Both the position numbers and the translations under genes were made by a program. Below the pieces are notes generated by a model. It had not been told where the DNA came from. It made no database searches and saw nothing but the letters and a program-made list of their open reading frames with translations. This document shows positions 1 to 8,820 of a DNA stretch of 64,000 nucleotides, piece after piece (the first letter of the stretch is position 1; each line of letters opens with the position of its first letter). The stretch lies in assembly GCA_030037545.1 (NCBI GenBank), contig JASHRF010000061.1:1-64000 (forward strand), in the 5' to 3' direction. The DNA is from Acidobacteriaceae bacterium (lineage in GTDB: Bacteria; Acidobacteriota; Terriglobia; Terriglobales; Acidobacteriaceae).

Positions 1-176
1 TCTACCGACACGAACTGCGCCGTCTCTGCCTCGCGCAACCTTCTCTTCCAGGCAAACAACTGGCTGCTCGGAAGATTCCCTTCCCGACAAAACGCCGCCA
101 CGCTCTGTCCGCTCTGCCGCTGCTCCACCACCAACCCTCGCCACTTCCCCCATGTCTCCGTCTTGCGCTGCCTCAT
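1..176 (-). CDS. IS66-family accessory protein TnpA-like, 3' end outside window
   Basis: An open frame runs from the ATG at 176 to the window edge without a stop. It is preceded by TTAGGAG, giving a ribosome binding site directly upstream. The 58 visible residues start MRQRKTETWGKW and continue through RQSGQSVAAFCREGNL and SSQLFAWKRRLRE. This matches the helix-turn-helix N-terminus typical of the small TnpA/OrfA protein of IS66 elements: a Trp-rich start, a QSG-x-S-V-x-x-F-C-x-x helix and an F-x-W-x-R-R-L recognition segment. TnpA is thought to bind DNA and assist transposition, though its exact role is not settled. Only the N-terminal half is present here. Confidence 0.75.
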   Translation of the reverse strand, partial: MRQRKTETWGKWRGLVVEQRQSGQSVAAFCREGNLPSSQLFAWKRRLREAETAQFVSV

Positions 177-234
177 CTCCTAAGAGTGCGGCACGCCACT
201 GCCTGACACAAGATGCGCTTCACAGATCGCTCAC
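1..234 (-). mobile_element. End of an IS66-family-like insertion sequence (partial)
   Basis: Read on the minus strand, the element appears to begin at 234 with GTGAGCGATCTGTGAAGCGC, which resembles the GTAAGCG-type terminal repeat I remember for IS66 elements. About 60 bases inside lies the start of a TnpA-like gene, the usual IS66 layout. The outer boundary coincides with the point where a conserved-looking reading frame on the same strand is broken off, which is independent support for an insertion there. The other end, the transposase gene and the 8-bp target duplication lie outside the window, so family and boundary are inferred. Confidence 0.6.
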
Positions 235-407
235 ATATCGGTTAGAACCTTGCGTGTCACAGGAAAGAGTTTTCCATAGAAGCTGAAGAAACCAATCACC
301 CGCTCGGGCTGTTGGAAAGGCTGGATCAGCCCGTTCAGAAGCATGCGGTCGAAGCACCGATATCGGGCACGAATGCTATGCTCGTGGTGCTCGTAGAAGG
401 CGTTCAT
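231..407 (-). pseudogene. Conserved hypothetical protein truncated by the IS insertion
   Basis: The likely start is the ATG at 407 (MNAFYEHHEHSIRARYRC), which has a good GGAGG eight bases upstream. The longer frame opening at 470 has no such site. The 58 residues include the segment LNGLIQPFQQPER followed by VIGFF. I recall this as the N-terminus of a much larger hypothetical protein common in acidobacteria and rhizobia, where the region corresponding to VLTDM continues as VLRDIA or similar. Here the frame meets a stop (231-233) exactly where the IS66-like end begins, so the rest of the gene has been displaced. The function of the intact family is unknown to me. Confidence 0.55.
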
Positions 408-565
408 GGCTGCCTCCAGAGTGGTGAGATATACTCCGAAGATTATTCCACCCACGCTTTCCATGGGCAAGGAAGGAATATCAAGGGAGGAGCCCTTGGC
501 TAGTTAGAGAGCTAAAAACCGCATTGTCCATAAGAAAGAATAAGAAAGACTGAAGGTGCGGGAAA

Positions 566-1906
566 ATGCAAAAGAGAAACCACGACAGAATCAGGAGAAT
601 GCTCCCAGCTGCACTGTTGTTTTGTGCCGGCATATTAAGCAACGCACAAGGCGCCGATACAAGTCAGACTCCCCCTGATTCCCCAGTACCCGCACCGCAT
701 TCCATCGAGGACCTGAATTACCTTGGAGGAGATGCCGCCATGCCGCCGTTTTCCGACAGCGTCATCGATCTCAATTCGGAATTTCGCCGGGCGCTCTTTC
801 GTAAGGGCATTACCTTTAGGGTAATCTCGGGAATGCAATACACACAGAATATGCTTGATGCGCCTGTGACTGCCGAGGCGCAGGTATATGCGGGTCAGCG
901 GCCTTTCGAGAGTTCGTTTGTGCAGCCGATCTTCGCTGCCGATCTTCATCAACTGCATTTAGCGCACGCCCAGTTGTATCTGGGCGGAGTGTGGAATTGG
1001 GCAAGCTGGAATCCCGATGGCCCGAAGACCGTTCAGTTGTGGGCCCTCTATTTCTACAAGGCATTCGGGGAAGATCGTGTGGAAGTGAAAGCGGGTTACA
1101 TTGCCAACAACATGAGTTTCGTCGGTCTCTTTGTAGGAGGATCGACCGCGACTGGCGCACAAGGCGTTTACGCGGTATTGCCCTACGAAGCGGGTATGTC
1201 ATATTTCCCCCTGACGGCGCCTTCGGCCAACATTCGGATTCACGGACCGAAGAATACCTATGTCCAGGCCGCTGCACAGCGGAGCATCGATCCGAACGGA
1301 GGACCTGCCGAAGTCGCGCGCAATCACACCGGATTCCGCTTTATTCCGCACGGTGACAAACTCGTCGCGATCAATGAAGCGGGCTATCTGCGCGCGCCCA
1401 GCACCACTATGCACGAGGTGTGGTTCCGCGCCGGATCGATCAACAACACCACGCCCATGAGAATTGAGGCTACCGGCCAATTGCAGCCTGGCAATTACTG
1501 CGCATATGCCCTGATGGATGCTCAAGTGATCAAGTCGGATCCAGCGCGTCCGGACCAAGGCCTCTATGCCGGCGGCTCCTTCATGACCGTGCCGAGAACG
1601 ATGAATGCTTACGCCCGCTATTACGAGGCAAGGCTCTACCAAAAGGCGCCGTTTCGGTCACGTTCCGGTGACGTTCTTTCGGCGGTAGCATCCCGTACCG
1701 GCTATAGCAATATCTTTACCGACCATCTCGTCTCCCAAGGCAAGACCGTCTGGCGCGCCGGAACGACTCTCACCGGCAGCTACTCTCTGCGCGTTTCCCG
1801 CGGAAACTACCTCAGCCTCGGATTGAGTGGCGTCTTTGGGCCGGCAATCAGCCCACGTGTTCCCAATGCACTCAATTTCATTGCCAACTGGACTCTGTTC
1901 TTCTAG
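566..1906 (+). CDS. OprB-like carbohydrate-selective porin
   Basis: The 446-residue product has a basic N-terminus and a hydrophobic signal peptide ending near SNAQG (residues 1-29). A long beta-rich region follows, with aromatic-girdle strands and a final strand ending in Phe-Phe (NFIANWTLFF), the outer-membrane insertion signal. Motifs such as GYIANNMSF, GPKNTYVQAAAQRSI, the late QGLYAGGSFM segment and the SLGLSGVFGPA repeat fit the OprB carbohydrate porins (about 400-480 aa), which let mono- and oligosaccharides diffuse across the outer membrane. GAAGGTG lies just upstream of the start. It stands alone: the flanks are IS debris and a regulator/permease pair. Substrate cannot be read from the sequence. 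Confidence 0.75.
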   Translation: MQKRNHDRIRRMLPAALLFCAGILSNAQGADTSQTPPDSPVPAPHSIEDLNYLGGDAAMPPFSDSVIDLNSEFRRALFRKGITFRVISGMQYTQNMLDAPVTAEAQVYAGQRPFESSFVQPIFAADLHQLHLAHAQLYLGGVWNWASWNPDGPKTVQLWALYFYKAFGEDRVEVKAGYIANNMSFVGLFVGGSTATGAQGVYAVLPYEAGMSYFPLTAPSANIRIHGPKNTYVQAAAQRSIDPNGGPAEVARNHTGFRFIPHGDKLVAINEAGYLRAPSTTMHEVWFRAGSINNTTPMRIEATGQLQPGNYCAYALMDAQVIKSDPARPDQGLYAGGSFMTVPRTMNAYARYYEARLYQKAPFRSRSGDVLSAVASRTGYSNIFTDHLVSQGKTVWRAGTTLTGSYSLRVSRGNYLSLGLSGVFGPAISPRVPNALNFIANWTLFF

Positions 1907-2135
1907 AGATGCTTCGATAAGCCGATTGAGACAGGAGCGACTTTCGCGCTGCGCCCGACTGGTTGAACGCAACTACCATGAGCGCACCGGCCCTTCGCGT
2001 CGTTCAGGCTCGCGCATGCAGTAGTACTTACAGCCAGTAGTCAGGATGGGGAGCGTTTTCCCTGTTGCTTTCCCAATGGGAATATAGCATTCTTCTGTTG
2101 GTAAGCCAAATGAAGTCTCTACGGAATAGAACCAC

Positions 2136-2483
2136 ATGAAACAGAAGAAGGACGTTCAACAGGGGACGCTGGCGCTGATGGTGTTGAAAACCCTCGAAGT
2201 GCTCGGGCCGTTGCATGGCTACGGCATAGCCCGGCGCATCGAGCAAATCAGTGGCGATCTGCTCTTTGTGAACCAGGGCACACTCTATCCCGTACTGCTG
2301 AGGCTGGAGCAGGAAGGCGCTATTGCGTCCGAATGGGGGCCGTCTGAGAACAACCGGCGGGCGCGTTTTTATCGGCTGACACGCGCAGGACACAAGCTCC
2401 TGGAATCCGAGAAGCGCGACTGGGAACAGACTGCGGCCATCATCGCGCGCTTCTTTGAAGTGAAGGCGGAGGAACTGGGATGA
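2136..2483 (+). CDS. PadR-family transcriptional regulator
   Basis: This is a 115-residue winged-helix protein of the short PadR type. Visible hallmarks are QQGTLALMVLKTLEVLGPLHGYGIARRIEQ (helices 1-2), NQGTLYPVLLRLEQEGAI (recognition helix, residues about 46-63) and RARFYRLTRAGHKLLESE (wing and start of the dimerisation helix). Its stop overlaps the next start by four bases (ATGA), so the two genes are translationally coupled. Small PadR regulators directly upstream of MacB-like permeases are the standard acidobacterial arrangement, and by analogy it probably represses its own operon. The region upstream has no convincing consensus promoter. Confidence 0.9.
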   Translation: MKQKKDVQQGTLALMVLKTLEVLGPLHGYGIARRIEQISGDLLFVNQGTLYPVLLRLEQEGAIASEWGPSENNRRARFYRLTRAGHKLLESEKRDWEQTAAIIARFFEVKAEELG

Positions 2484-5128
2484 GAGTCCTGAGGCGATTA
2501 TTTTCACGCTTGGTCAACTTCATGGCTAATCGGCGTGGTGATGAGCGGCTCCACGAAGAGCTGGAACAGCATCTGGCAATGCAGACGGAAGAGAACCTGC
2601 GCGCCGGCATGGCTCCCGCAGAGGCCCACCGTCAGGCTGTGCTGAAGTTCGGAGGAGCAGAAACGATCCGCGAGCAGTTCCACGCCGAGGAAGGCTTGCC
2701 GCTGATCGAAAACCTCCTTCAGGATGTTCGATATGCACTGCGCCAGTTGCGCAAGTCTTCCGGATTCACAATGACGGCGTTGCTCACTCTGGCGCTGGGC
2801 ATTGGGGCTAATACGGCGGTTTTCAGCATCGTTTATGGGGTGCTCTTTCGGCCACTGCCGTATCCCCACCCGCAACAGATCGTGCAGCTTACCGAATCCT
2901 CGCCTCGCGGCGCCGATGAAGAGGACGTTACCTATCAGGAACTGCAATTCCTAAAACAACGCATCTCGGCATTTCAATTTCTCGCCGGCTACACCGTCCA
3001 GGGTTACAACCTGGGGGCAGGGAATAAAACCGAGCGTGTTAAGGGGCTTCCAGTTTCCGCCGATTATTTTCGCGTACTGGGAATTAAGCCCTTGCTGGGC
3101 CGCGATTTTCTTCCTGAAGAAGATCGCGGCGCCGGCGCTCGTGTCGCTATCCTCAGCTATGGAACCTGGAAGCGGCAGACGGGCGGCGATCCGGAAATTA
3201 TTCATCGAACTATCACTCTGGATGGCGAACCCTTCAGCGTAATTGGTGTAATGCCACCTGGATTGGAGGCTACAGTTGATCCCATTTTGCCGGGCGCCAC
3301 AGATGTATGGACACCGCTGGCACTGGTAGCGCGAACTGCTGCCCAAGGAGAAAATGTCGCGGTTTTGGGACGCATTCGGGCAGGAATTTCTTTCCCGCAA
3401 GCTCGTGCGCAGGTGAACGGCGCTACGACTGAATTTCGCGAGACGTTTCCCAATGAGCTAGGGCCCACAACCACGCTGAGCATTCAGTCGTATCGGGCGA
3501 TGCTCTCCAGCGACGTTCGCGCTATCCTGCTGGTGCTGTTTGGCGCGGTGGGATTTGTTCTGTTGATTGCGTGCGCGAATGTCGCCAATCTGTTCCTAGG
3601 CCGCGCCGCGGGTCGCGCCCGGGAATTCGCGGTTCGTGCGGCATTGGGCGCATCGCACAATCGGCTGGTTCGACAACTGCTCACGGAAAGCATTCTGCTT
3701 TCCGCCCTGGCCGCTCTGCTCGCGCTGCTCCTGGCGCGGATGGGAATGCAATCGCTGGTGTCGCTCAGCCCATCCGACCTTCCGCGCGCCTCCGAAATTC
3801 ACCTGGATGGCTGGGCCCTCGCTTTCACTCTGGCCTTGAGTGTGGGCACCGGGATCCTGTTTGGTTTGGTCCCGGCGTTCCGCATCTCGTCGGGGGAGAT
3901 TTACGACAAGCTAGGCGAGGTCACGGCCCGCGTCAGCAGCGGAAGACGGCAGCGGCGTCTTCGCTCGGCCTTGGTGGTAAGCGAAGTGGCGCTTAGCCTG
4001 GTCCTGCTTACTGGAGCCGTATTATTGATTGAAACTTTCTGGCATGTGCTGAGCACCGACCCCGGATTCAACCCTAGCCGCGTGCTTTCGATCGAAATCT
4101 ATCTCTCCGGCTCGCATTACGATTCCACTTCCGCCGTTGCGCGCTATTACGACCAAGCGGTGCAACAAGTTGAGGCGCTACCAGGCGTGCAATCGGCCGC
4201 GGTGGTGGCGGATGGGATCCCGCTGCAGCGTGGCCTAAATATGGGCGTTGTGGTTCATGGCAAGTATGACTGGCCAACATTCGGTTTGCGCTCAATCCAG
4301 GCAGATTACTTCCAGACTCTGAGGGTACCGCTTGTGTCAGGCAGGGCGTTTACGCCTGCGGACAACGAACAAGCTCCCCATGTTGTCGTCATCAGCGAGT
4401 CCGCAGCGCGCATGTTATTCCCTGGCCGAAATCCGCAAGGGGAGCTTCTCCATACCGCTGGATTGGACTGGCAAGTGGTGGGCGTATCCGGAGACGTGAA
4501 ATCGTATCTTGATCGGCCCGCGCAACCGACTATTTACGTTCCGTTAGCACAGATGCCCTTTCCGTTGATGCGAATGCTTGCGAACTGGTTCGCAACTGAC
4601 ATTGTTGTCCGCAGCTCCGCTGACCCCCTGGCGCTCAGTCATTCGATTGAACAACAACTTCAGGCGATTGATCCCTCCATCGGCATAGGTCACATCCGCT
4701 CCATGGAGCAGGTGCGCTCGGCTGCAGTGGCCTCGCGCCAATTTAATATGACGCTGCTGAGCGTCTTCGCGGGTTTGGCACTGCTGCTAGCGGCCATCGG
4801 AATCTACGGCGTCATCGCCTACAGTGTCACGCAACGCACACATGAAATCGGAGTGCGCATGGCGCTGGGCGCGCGGCGTGAAGATGTCGCAGGAATGGTT
4901 CTGAAGGATGTTGGTGTGCTGGTGGGGATTGGCCTTGTAGCCGGAATCGCCGCCTCTCTGCTTGGCGCGAAGATTCTTGGTAGCTTACTGTTTGGCGTGA
5001 AGCCACGAGATCCGCTGACTTTGGCGGCGGCCTCCGGGGTGCTGTTGTTGACGGGACTCTTTGCGGCATGGTGGCCGGCGCGGAGGGCGGCCCGCATAGA
5101 GCCGATGGAAGCGCTAAGGAATGAATAA
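2480..5128 (+). CDS. MacB/FtsX-type ABC permease of the acidobacterial duplicated orphan permease (ADOP) kind
   Basis: The 882-residue membrane protein begins with an ADOP-type soluble segment (residues about 10-85: DERLHEELEQHLAMQTEENL, then QAVLKFGG). Two MacB_PCD/FtsX units follow. The first has a membrane helix at GFTMTALLTLALGIGANTAV, a periplasmic region and a three-helix FtsX block (about 345-470). The second has a helix near LRSALVVSEVALSLVLLTGA, another periplasmic region, and a C-terminal FtsX block with RTHEIGVRMALGARREDV. It has no ATPase domain and no ATPase gene beside it, as usual for these orphan permeases. MacB relatives move peptides or lipoproteins by a mechanotransmission mechanism; the substrate here is unknown. 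Confidence 0.9.
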   Translation: MRVLRRLFSRLVNFMANRRGDERLHEELEQHLAMQTEENLRAGMAPAEAHRQAVLKFGGAETIREQFHAEEGLPLIENLLQDVRYALRQLRKSSGFTMTALLTLALGIGANTAVFSIVYGVLFRPLPYPHPQQIVQLTESSPRGADEEDVTYQELQFLKQRISAFQFLAGYTVQGYNLGAGNKTERVKGLPVSADYFRVLGIKPLLGRDFLPEEDRGAGARVAILSYGTWKRQTGGDPEIIHRTITLDGEPFSVIGVMPPGLEATVDPILPGATDVWTPLALVARTAAQGENVAVLGRIRAGISFPQARAQVNGATTEFRETFPNELGPTTTLSIQSYRAMLSSDVRAILLVLFGAVGFVLLIACANVANLFLGRAAGRAREFAVRAALGASHNRLVRQLLTESILLSALAALLALLLARMGMQSLVSLSPSDLPRASEIHLDGWALAFTLALSVGTGILFGLVPAFRISSGEIYDKLGEVTARVSSGRRQRRLRSALVVSEVALSLVLLTGAVLLIETFWHVLSTDPGFNPSRVLSIEIYLSGSHYDSTSAVARYYDQAVQQVEALPGVQSAAVVADGIPLQRGLNMGVVVHGKYDWPTFGLRSIQADYFQTLRVPLVSGRAFTPADNEQAPHVVVISESAARMLFPGRNPQGELLHTAGLDWQVVGVSGDVKSYLDRPAQPTIYVPLAQMPFPLMRMLANWFATDIVVRSSADPLALSHSIEQQLQAIDPSIGIGHIRSMEQVRSAAVASRQFNMTLLSVFAGLALLLAAIGIYGVIAYSVTQRTHEIGVRMALGARREDVAGMVLKDVGVLVGIGLVAGIAASLLGAKILGSLLFGVKPRDPLTLAAASGVLLLTGLFAAWWPARRAARIEPMEALRNE

Positions 5129-5462
5129 CCGTTCATCAAATCGAGACTCTCGCTGCATCCATTGCCGCAGTGGGTATATCAGCCAGTTGCACAACAGCGT
5201 GATGGCTCCGCGGCTATTGCGCCGCGACCGGAGCGGGCTCGAAAAACTCTGAAAATGAAGGCGAACCCAATCCGGTCTTTACGTGCGGCGTGACAACCGG
5301 AGAAGTGCCAGCCGAACAGGAAGAAATGCTCGCCCTCGGGATCGCTCGAAACGAAAGCGACACTCGACGATCCGCAAACTTCTCGCGGTGGGTAATGGCG
5401 GAAGCGGAGAGGGATGGTTCGGAGATTCCTCGTAGCGGAAGGTATCACAACGGCCAATTGTC
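5129..5462. other. Intergenic, 334 bp, REP-like character
   Basis: No gene is supported. A GC-rich imperfect hairpin sits at 5205-5234 (GCTCCGCGGC against GCCGCG-ACC-GGAGC) without a T-run on either strand. The stretch from about 5330 to 5450, read on the minus strand, gives peptide strings such as VIPSATRNL. I associate these with intergenic palindromic repeats of acidobacterial genomes rather than protein. It separates the convergent ends of the permease and the diguanylate cyclase. Confidence 0.35.
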
Positions 5463-7025
5463 CTAACCGCAGGCTACTTGATTTCTCCCAGAGAGCTTCG
5501 CCGAGTAGAGGGCCTGATCTGCCCACCTCATCAGATCAATCGAATTCTGGCCATTCAATGGGACCCGAACCGCGACACCGAGACTGACAGTTTGTATACC
5601 GCATGGGCTAGCCGGGTTTAGCAGAGCGAGATCTGCGACAGCGTGACGAATCTCTTCAGCGACCTCTCGAGCACGCGCCTGCGGGATGCGGGGCAGGATT
5701 ACCGCGAACTCCTCGCCGCCAATGCGCGCAGCAATTCCGTTGACTGTCTCCGCGATTGCTGCGATCACTTCGGCGATCGAGCGTAGGCACGCATCGCCGC
5801 CTACGTGACCGGCCACATCGTTGTATTGCTTGAACTGATCGACATCCAGCAAAAGGAGAGCCACGAGTTCTCCGTCAGCGAGAGCATCTGTCCAGGCACT
5901 CTCCAATTGAAGATTAAAAGCACGCCGGTTGGGCAGACCCGTCAACGCGTCAACCAAGGCGAGATTGCGGAATTTCGCCTCGCTTGCGGCGAGTGAGTTC
6001 TTGAGATCCTCTTTCTCTTCGAGGAGCGCCGCGACCGGAAACATGGTGAAGATCGCGACTGCCGCAAATATTTGAGCAATGACGATCCGATGCAGCAGCA
6101 TGTGCTCGCCCGCGATGAGCATCAACGGACCGTGCCCCTTGACGGTGAAGCCGATGGCCATCAGGGTAACCAGGAGAATGTTGACCACGGTTCCAGGCAA
6201 CCCCAGGCGAAACGCCACCAGCAGGAATGCCGGGAATAGGAAGAAAATCAAAGGGTCCCTGCTGTTTGTAAAGACTAGAACGGTAATGACTACCGGAGCG
6301 CAAAGAACGAGCAGCGTGTGGGGCAGACGGCTACGCTCAAACATGGAAAAGAACGCCGGACGCTGCACCATGATGATGAGCGGCGCCAGGATTGCCATGC
6401 CCAGCAAGTCGCCGAGGTACCAGGTACGAAACATCTGCCACCACGGAGGCCCGGGAACGAAGAGCAGGGTCCACGAGGCTCCCAGCGCGCTCGTCAACGC
6501 GGCCGCTCCCACAACAGAGACGAGCAAGAAGCCGACGAGAGACCTGCGCTTGGAAAGATCCAGCGGCCAGCCGAGCCATACAGTCAGCAAGAGGCTGGAA
6601 GCAACTACCTCGAAGGAATTCGCAAGCGAGACGCCAAATGCCAGCCGGAAGGGATCTCCCCAGAGCACGTCGGCAAGCGTGTCTGCGGTGAGTCCGGCTA
6701 TGAAGTAAGCCAGCCATCTGCGCTTGGGCTGCGTAATGAGCAGACCGAATACGATGCCATTAGAAAGCCAGATCGTGGCGATGCCCTCCGACTGATGAGA
6801 GAGCACAATGCCCATCCACGAAGAGACAGCGGCAAGCGTAAAGACGGATGCGAGACGGATTGCGGCGGCGCCAGGCCAGGAATCGCTCCGCCAGCATCCC
6901 TGCCAAATCTCCCCGAGCAGGGCAACCATTTCAGTCTGAGGCTTTGAGCCTGAAACGGAAAGATGCGGGGGCGAGAGACTCTGGTCTTGAGAGGTGCTTG
7001 CCGAGGAGGGGGAGATGATTTCCAT
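5463..7025 (-). CDS. MASE1-GGDEF diguanylate cyclase
   Basis: The ATG at 7025 is preferred because GAGG lies nine bases upstream; an in-frame ATG at 7064 has no comparable site. The 520-residue product has an N-terminal membrane region of about eight helices (about 50-335, including VSSWMGIVLSHQSEGIATIW and the conserved WLSNGI) typical of MASE1 sensors. The GGDEF domain follows (DALTGLPNRRAFN, then ARIGGEEF with GGEEF at about 436-440). The metal-binding D and signature loop are intact, so it should make c-di-GMP from two GTP. The RxxD inhibitory I-site expected just before GGEEF is absent (TVNG there), so product feedback inhibition is probably lost. The MASE1 ligand is unknown. It is monocistronic. 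Confidence 0.88.
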   Translation of the reverse strand: MEIISPSSASTSQDQSLSPPHLSVSGSKPQTEMVALLGEIWQGCWRSDSWPGAAAIRLASVFTLAAVSSWMGIVLSHQSEGIATIWLSNGIVFGLLITQPKRRWLAYFIAGLTADTLADVLWGDPFRLAFGVSLANSFEVVASSLLLTVWLGWPLDLSKRRSLVGFLLVSVVGAAALTSALGASWTLLFVPGPPWWQMFRTWYLGDLLGMAILAPLIIMVQRPAFFSMFERSRLPHTLLVLCAPVVITVLVFTNSRDPLIFFLFPAFLLVAFRLGLPGTVVNILLVTLMAIGFTVKGHGPLMLIAGEHMLLHRIVIAQIFAAVAIFTMFPVAALLEEKEDLKNSLAASEAKFRNLALVDALTGLPNRRAFNLQLESAWTDALADGELVALLLLDVDQFKQYNDVAGHVGGDACLRSIAEVIAAIAETVNGIAARIGGEEFAVILPRIPQARAREVAEEIRHAVADLALLNPASPCGIQTVSLGVAVRVPLNGQNSIDLMRWADQALYSAKLSGRNQVACG

Positions 7026-7356
7026 GGCGTGGGTCCTCAACAGCTTTCGTTCCCAATAATGCACTTCTGATTTGCGGGGCTTGAGTATAGATCAGAGTGT
7101 ACAGTCGGTTCCATCGCCTGCAAAGTGCGTTTATGATTTCTTCCCCTGAATCCCGAGTCGTCGAGAAGGGCGCTTTCAGGTCGCTTGCAAACGACGCAGG
7201 CAAGCACCGCTTCGACATCGATGGAAGAGCCATTCGCCATGCGCGTCATTCTGATCAGATCCAAAGTGCGCTCTCGCAAGCGCGCCCGGAGGTCTGGCGC
7301 TTTTCTCTTGCCTGTGACTTACGTGGAAGTCGCCTGCACTTCTATTATAGGTTGCG

Positions 7357-7379
7357 TATTACCTTTTAGATTATTACCT
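7357..7379. promoter_or_regulatory. Direct repeat TATTACCT x2 upstream of the EamA transporter
   Basis: TATTACCT occurs at 7357-7364 and again at 7372-7379, a 15-bp period, in an AT-rich patch about 125 bases before the EamA start. It could bind a tandem activator. The rest of the 477-bp gap 7026-7502 shows no supportable gene; an open frame at 7097-7369 has no family-like features. The diguanylate cyclase promoter should also lie in this divergent gap, but I cannot place it. Confidence 0.25.
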
Positions 7380-7502
7380 AAGTGTAGTTTCCTGAATGGC
7401 GGTGTGCGGGCACTACCGTCGAACAGCGCGAAAGTCCATCACTGAGTTTGTAGCAGCTTTGCGCTTGTCGAAAACCAGACCGCAGCGTGTCAGCAGATCG
7501 GA

Positions 7503-8474
7503 ATGAACCTGCCCAGACCTAAGCGGCTGACCGTCGAAAGCGACCCCCGCGCTAAGATCAAGTCAGATCCGATGCCCGATTCCCCGCCCCCCATCACCCA
7601 CTTCGGCGCCATCGGTCTCGCGCTTGCCGGATTCACCTTTTGGGTTTTTGCCGATACATCCATTAAGCTCGTGGGCCAGTCAGGTCTGCCCGCGTACGAA
7701 CTGGTGGCATTCCTGGGCCTGTTCATGGCAGTGTTTCTGGGCGCGTATGCGCTGGCCCGCCACACGGCCCGCGATCTGCGCCCGCATCGCATAGAATTGC
7801 AACTCGCCCGCGCCTGCCTCGACCTGGGCAACAACATCGGCGTCGTCATCGCGCTATGCCATCTCTCCCTCACCCTGTTTTACATTCTTGTATTCATGGC
7901 ACCGATGGTCATTGCCCTGCTCTCGGCCATCTTCTTGCGTGAACGTCTGCGCTGGCGCAAAGCCGCGGCCATCGTGGCCGGTTTTGCCGGCGTGGTGGTT
8001 TCCGTCAACCCCTGGGGCAGCGCCAGACATGCGGACTGGACAGGCGTCCTCGCCTGCACGGTTTGCGTGGCCTGTTTCTCCACGAATATGGTGTGGTCGC
8101 GCGTGCTCACCCGCACCGAGACACCCATGAGCCTAGCCTTCTTTTCCGGCCTCGTGACCGCCGTGGCCGGGTTCGCGCTCATGCTCTTCCACGCCGCGCC
8201 GCTCACTCCCCGCACCGGTGCCGGGCTCTTCGCCATGGGCCTGTTCTGCGCCGCTGGAACCCTCTGCTTCTACACCGCGGTCAAGCATACTTCCGCAGCC
8301 AACGTCTCGCAGTACCACTACACGCAACTGCTCACCGGCACGCTGCTTGCCTATCTCATCTGGCACGACAAGCCCGGCCGGTTCGTCGTCCTCGGCGGTG
8401 CGCTCATTCTCGTTTCCGGCCTTTACATCGCCGTGACCGCGCCGGAGTTCGCCCCGCTCAGCGAGGGCAACTGA
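7503..8474 (+). CDS. EamA/DMT-superfamily transporter
   Basis: The 323-residue product has ten predicted membrane helices in two five-helix halves, the EamA (drug/metabolite transporter) pattern. The first half runs from IGLALAGFTFWVFADTSIKL through LTLFYILVFMAPMVIALLSA, and the second from DWTGVLACTVCVACFSTNMV to VVLGGALILVSGLYIAV. The GERL-like loop LRERLRWRKAAAIVAGFAGV is typical. Family members export amino acids, nucleosides or other metabolites; the substrate is unknown. The start is uncertain: the ATG at 7572 would also work and still precede helix 1. Its TGA overlaps the ATG of a decayed flavoprotein gene, so it was once upstream in a longer operon. Confidence 0.85.
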   Translation: MNLPRPKRLTVESDPRAKIKSDPMPDSPPPITHFGAIGLALAGFTFWVFADTSIKLVGQSGLPAYELVAFLGLFMAVFLGAYALARHTARDLRPHRIELQLARACLDLGNNIGVVIALCHLSLTLFYILVFMAPMVIALLSAIFLRERLRWRKAAAIVAGFAGVVVSVNPWGSARHADWTGVLACTVCVACFSTNMVWSRVLTRTETPMSLAFFSGLVTAVAGFALMLFHAAPLTPRTGAGLFAMGLFCAAGTLCFYTAVKHTSAANVSQYHYTQLLTGTLLAYLIWHDKPGRFVVLGGALILVSGLYIAVTAPEFAPLSEGN

Positions 8475-8640
8475 TGAAGCCGTACCGTCTCGATGTCCTC
8501 GGCGCGGGCGCGGCGGATCGGATAGCCGCCATCGAAGTCAGTCGCCGCGGACGCCGCGTCGCGGTCCTCGAGCGCGCCGAGCGCCCGGCAAAAAGATACT
8601 CATCCCCTGCGGAGGCCGCGCGAACTCCACTAATCTTCAC
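8474..8640 (+). pseudogene. Remnant of a BaiN/HI0933-family flavoprotein (5' end only)
   Basis: Directly overlapping the EamA stop is an ATG frame reading MKPYRLDVLGAGAADRIAAI, then EVSRRGRRVAVLERAERP, a slightly damaged Rossmann FAD-binding start (intact proteins read V-x-G-A-G-A-A-G). After RP a one-base deletion shifts the frame, and the continuation reads KKILIPCGGRANSTNLH, matching the family signature GKKILISGGGRCNFTN with substitutions. Similarity ends abruptly at about 8640, where an unrelated remnant begins on the other strand. Only about 55 of some 400 residues survive. It no longer makes a functional oxidoreductase. Confidence 0.7.
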
Positions 8641-8820
8641 ATACCGCAAAGGCGCAACGAGCACGGCTCTGACTGCGGTAAAGACCACCGCGGTTGCTCC
8701 CACGTTCAATGCGATTGACAGGAGGGCGATACCCGTAAGAGCACGAGTTCGCCAGAAAAGCCACCTGAATATCTCGCAGGACTGACACACTCTTCAACCG
8801 TATAGGTTCAGATTTCATCC
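8641..8820 (-). pseudogene. Remnant of an ADOP-type MacB/FtsX permease
   Basis: On the minus strand the peptide VLRDIQVAF, then after a frameshift WRTRALTGIALLSIALNVGA and TAVVFTAVRAVLVAPLRY, corresponds to the first membrane helix region of ADOP permeases (compare the intact gene at 2480, LLQDVRYALRQLRKS followed by TALLTLALGIGANTAVFS). The match stops at about 8641, exactly where the flavoprotein remnant on the plus strand ends. A rearrangement has therefore joined two truncated genes. The rest of the gap to 9040 shows no gene I can support. Confidence 0.65.

Noticed and set aside
7097-7369. A 90-residue plus-strand frame between the diguanylate cyclase and EamA genes
   Set aside because: No ribosome binding site or recognisable domain and it runs through the divergent promoter region.
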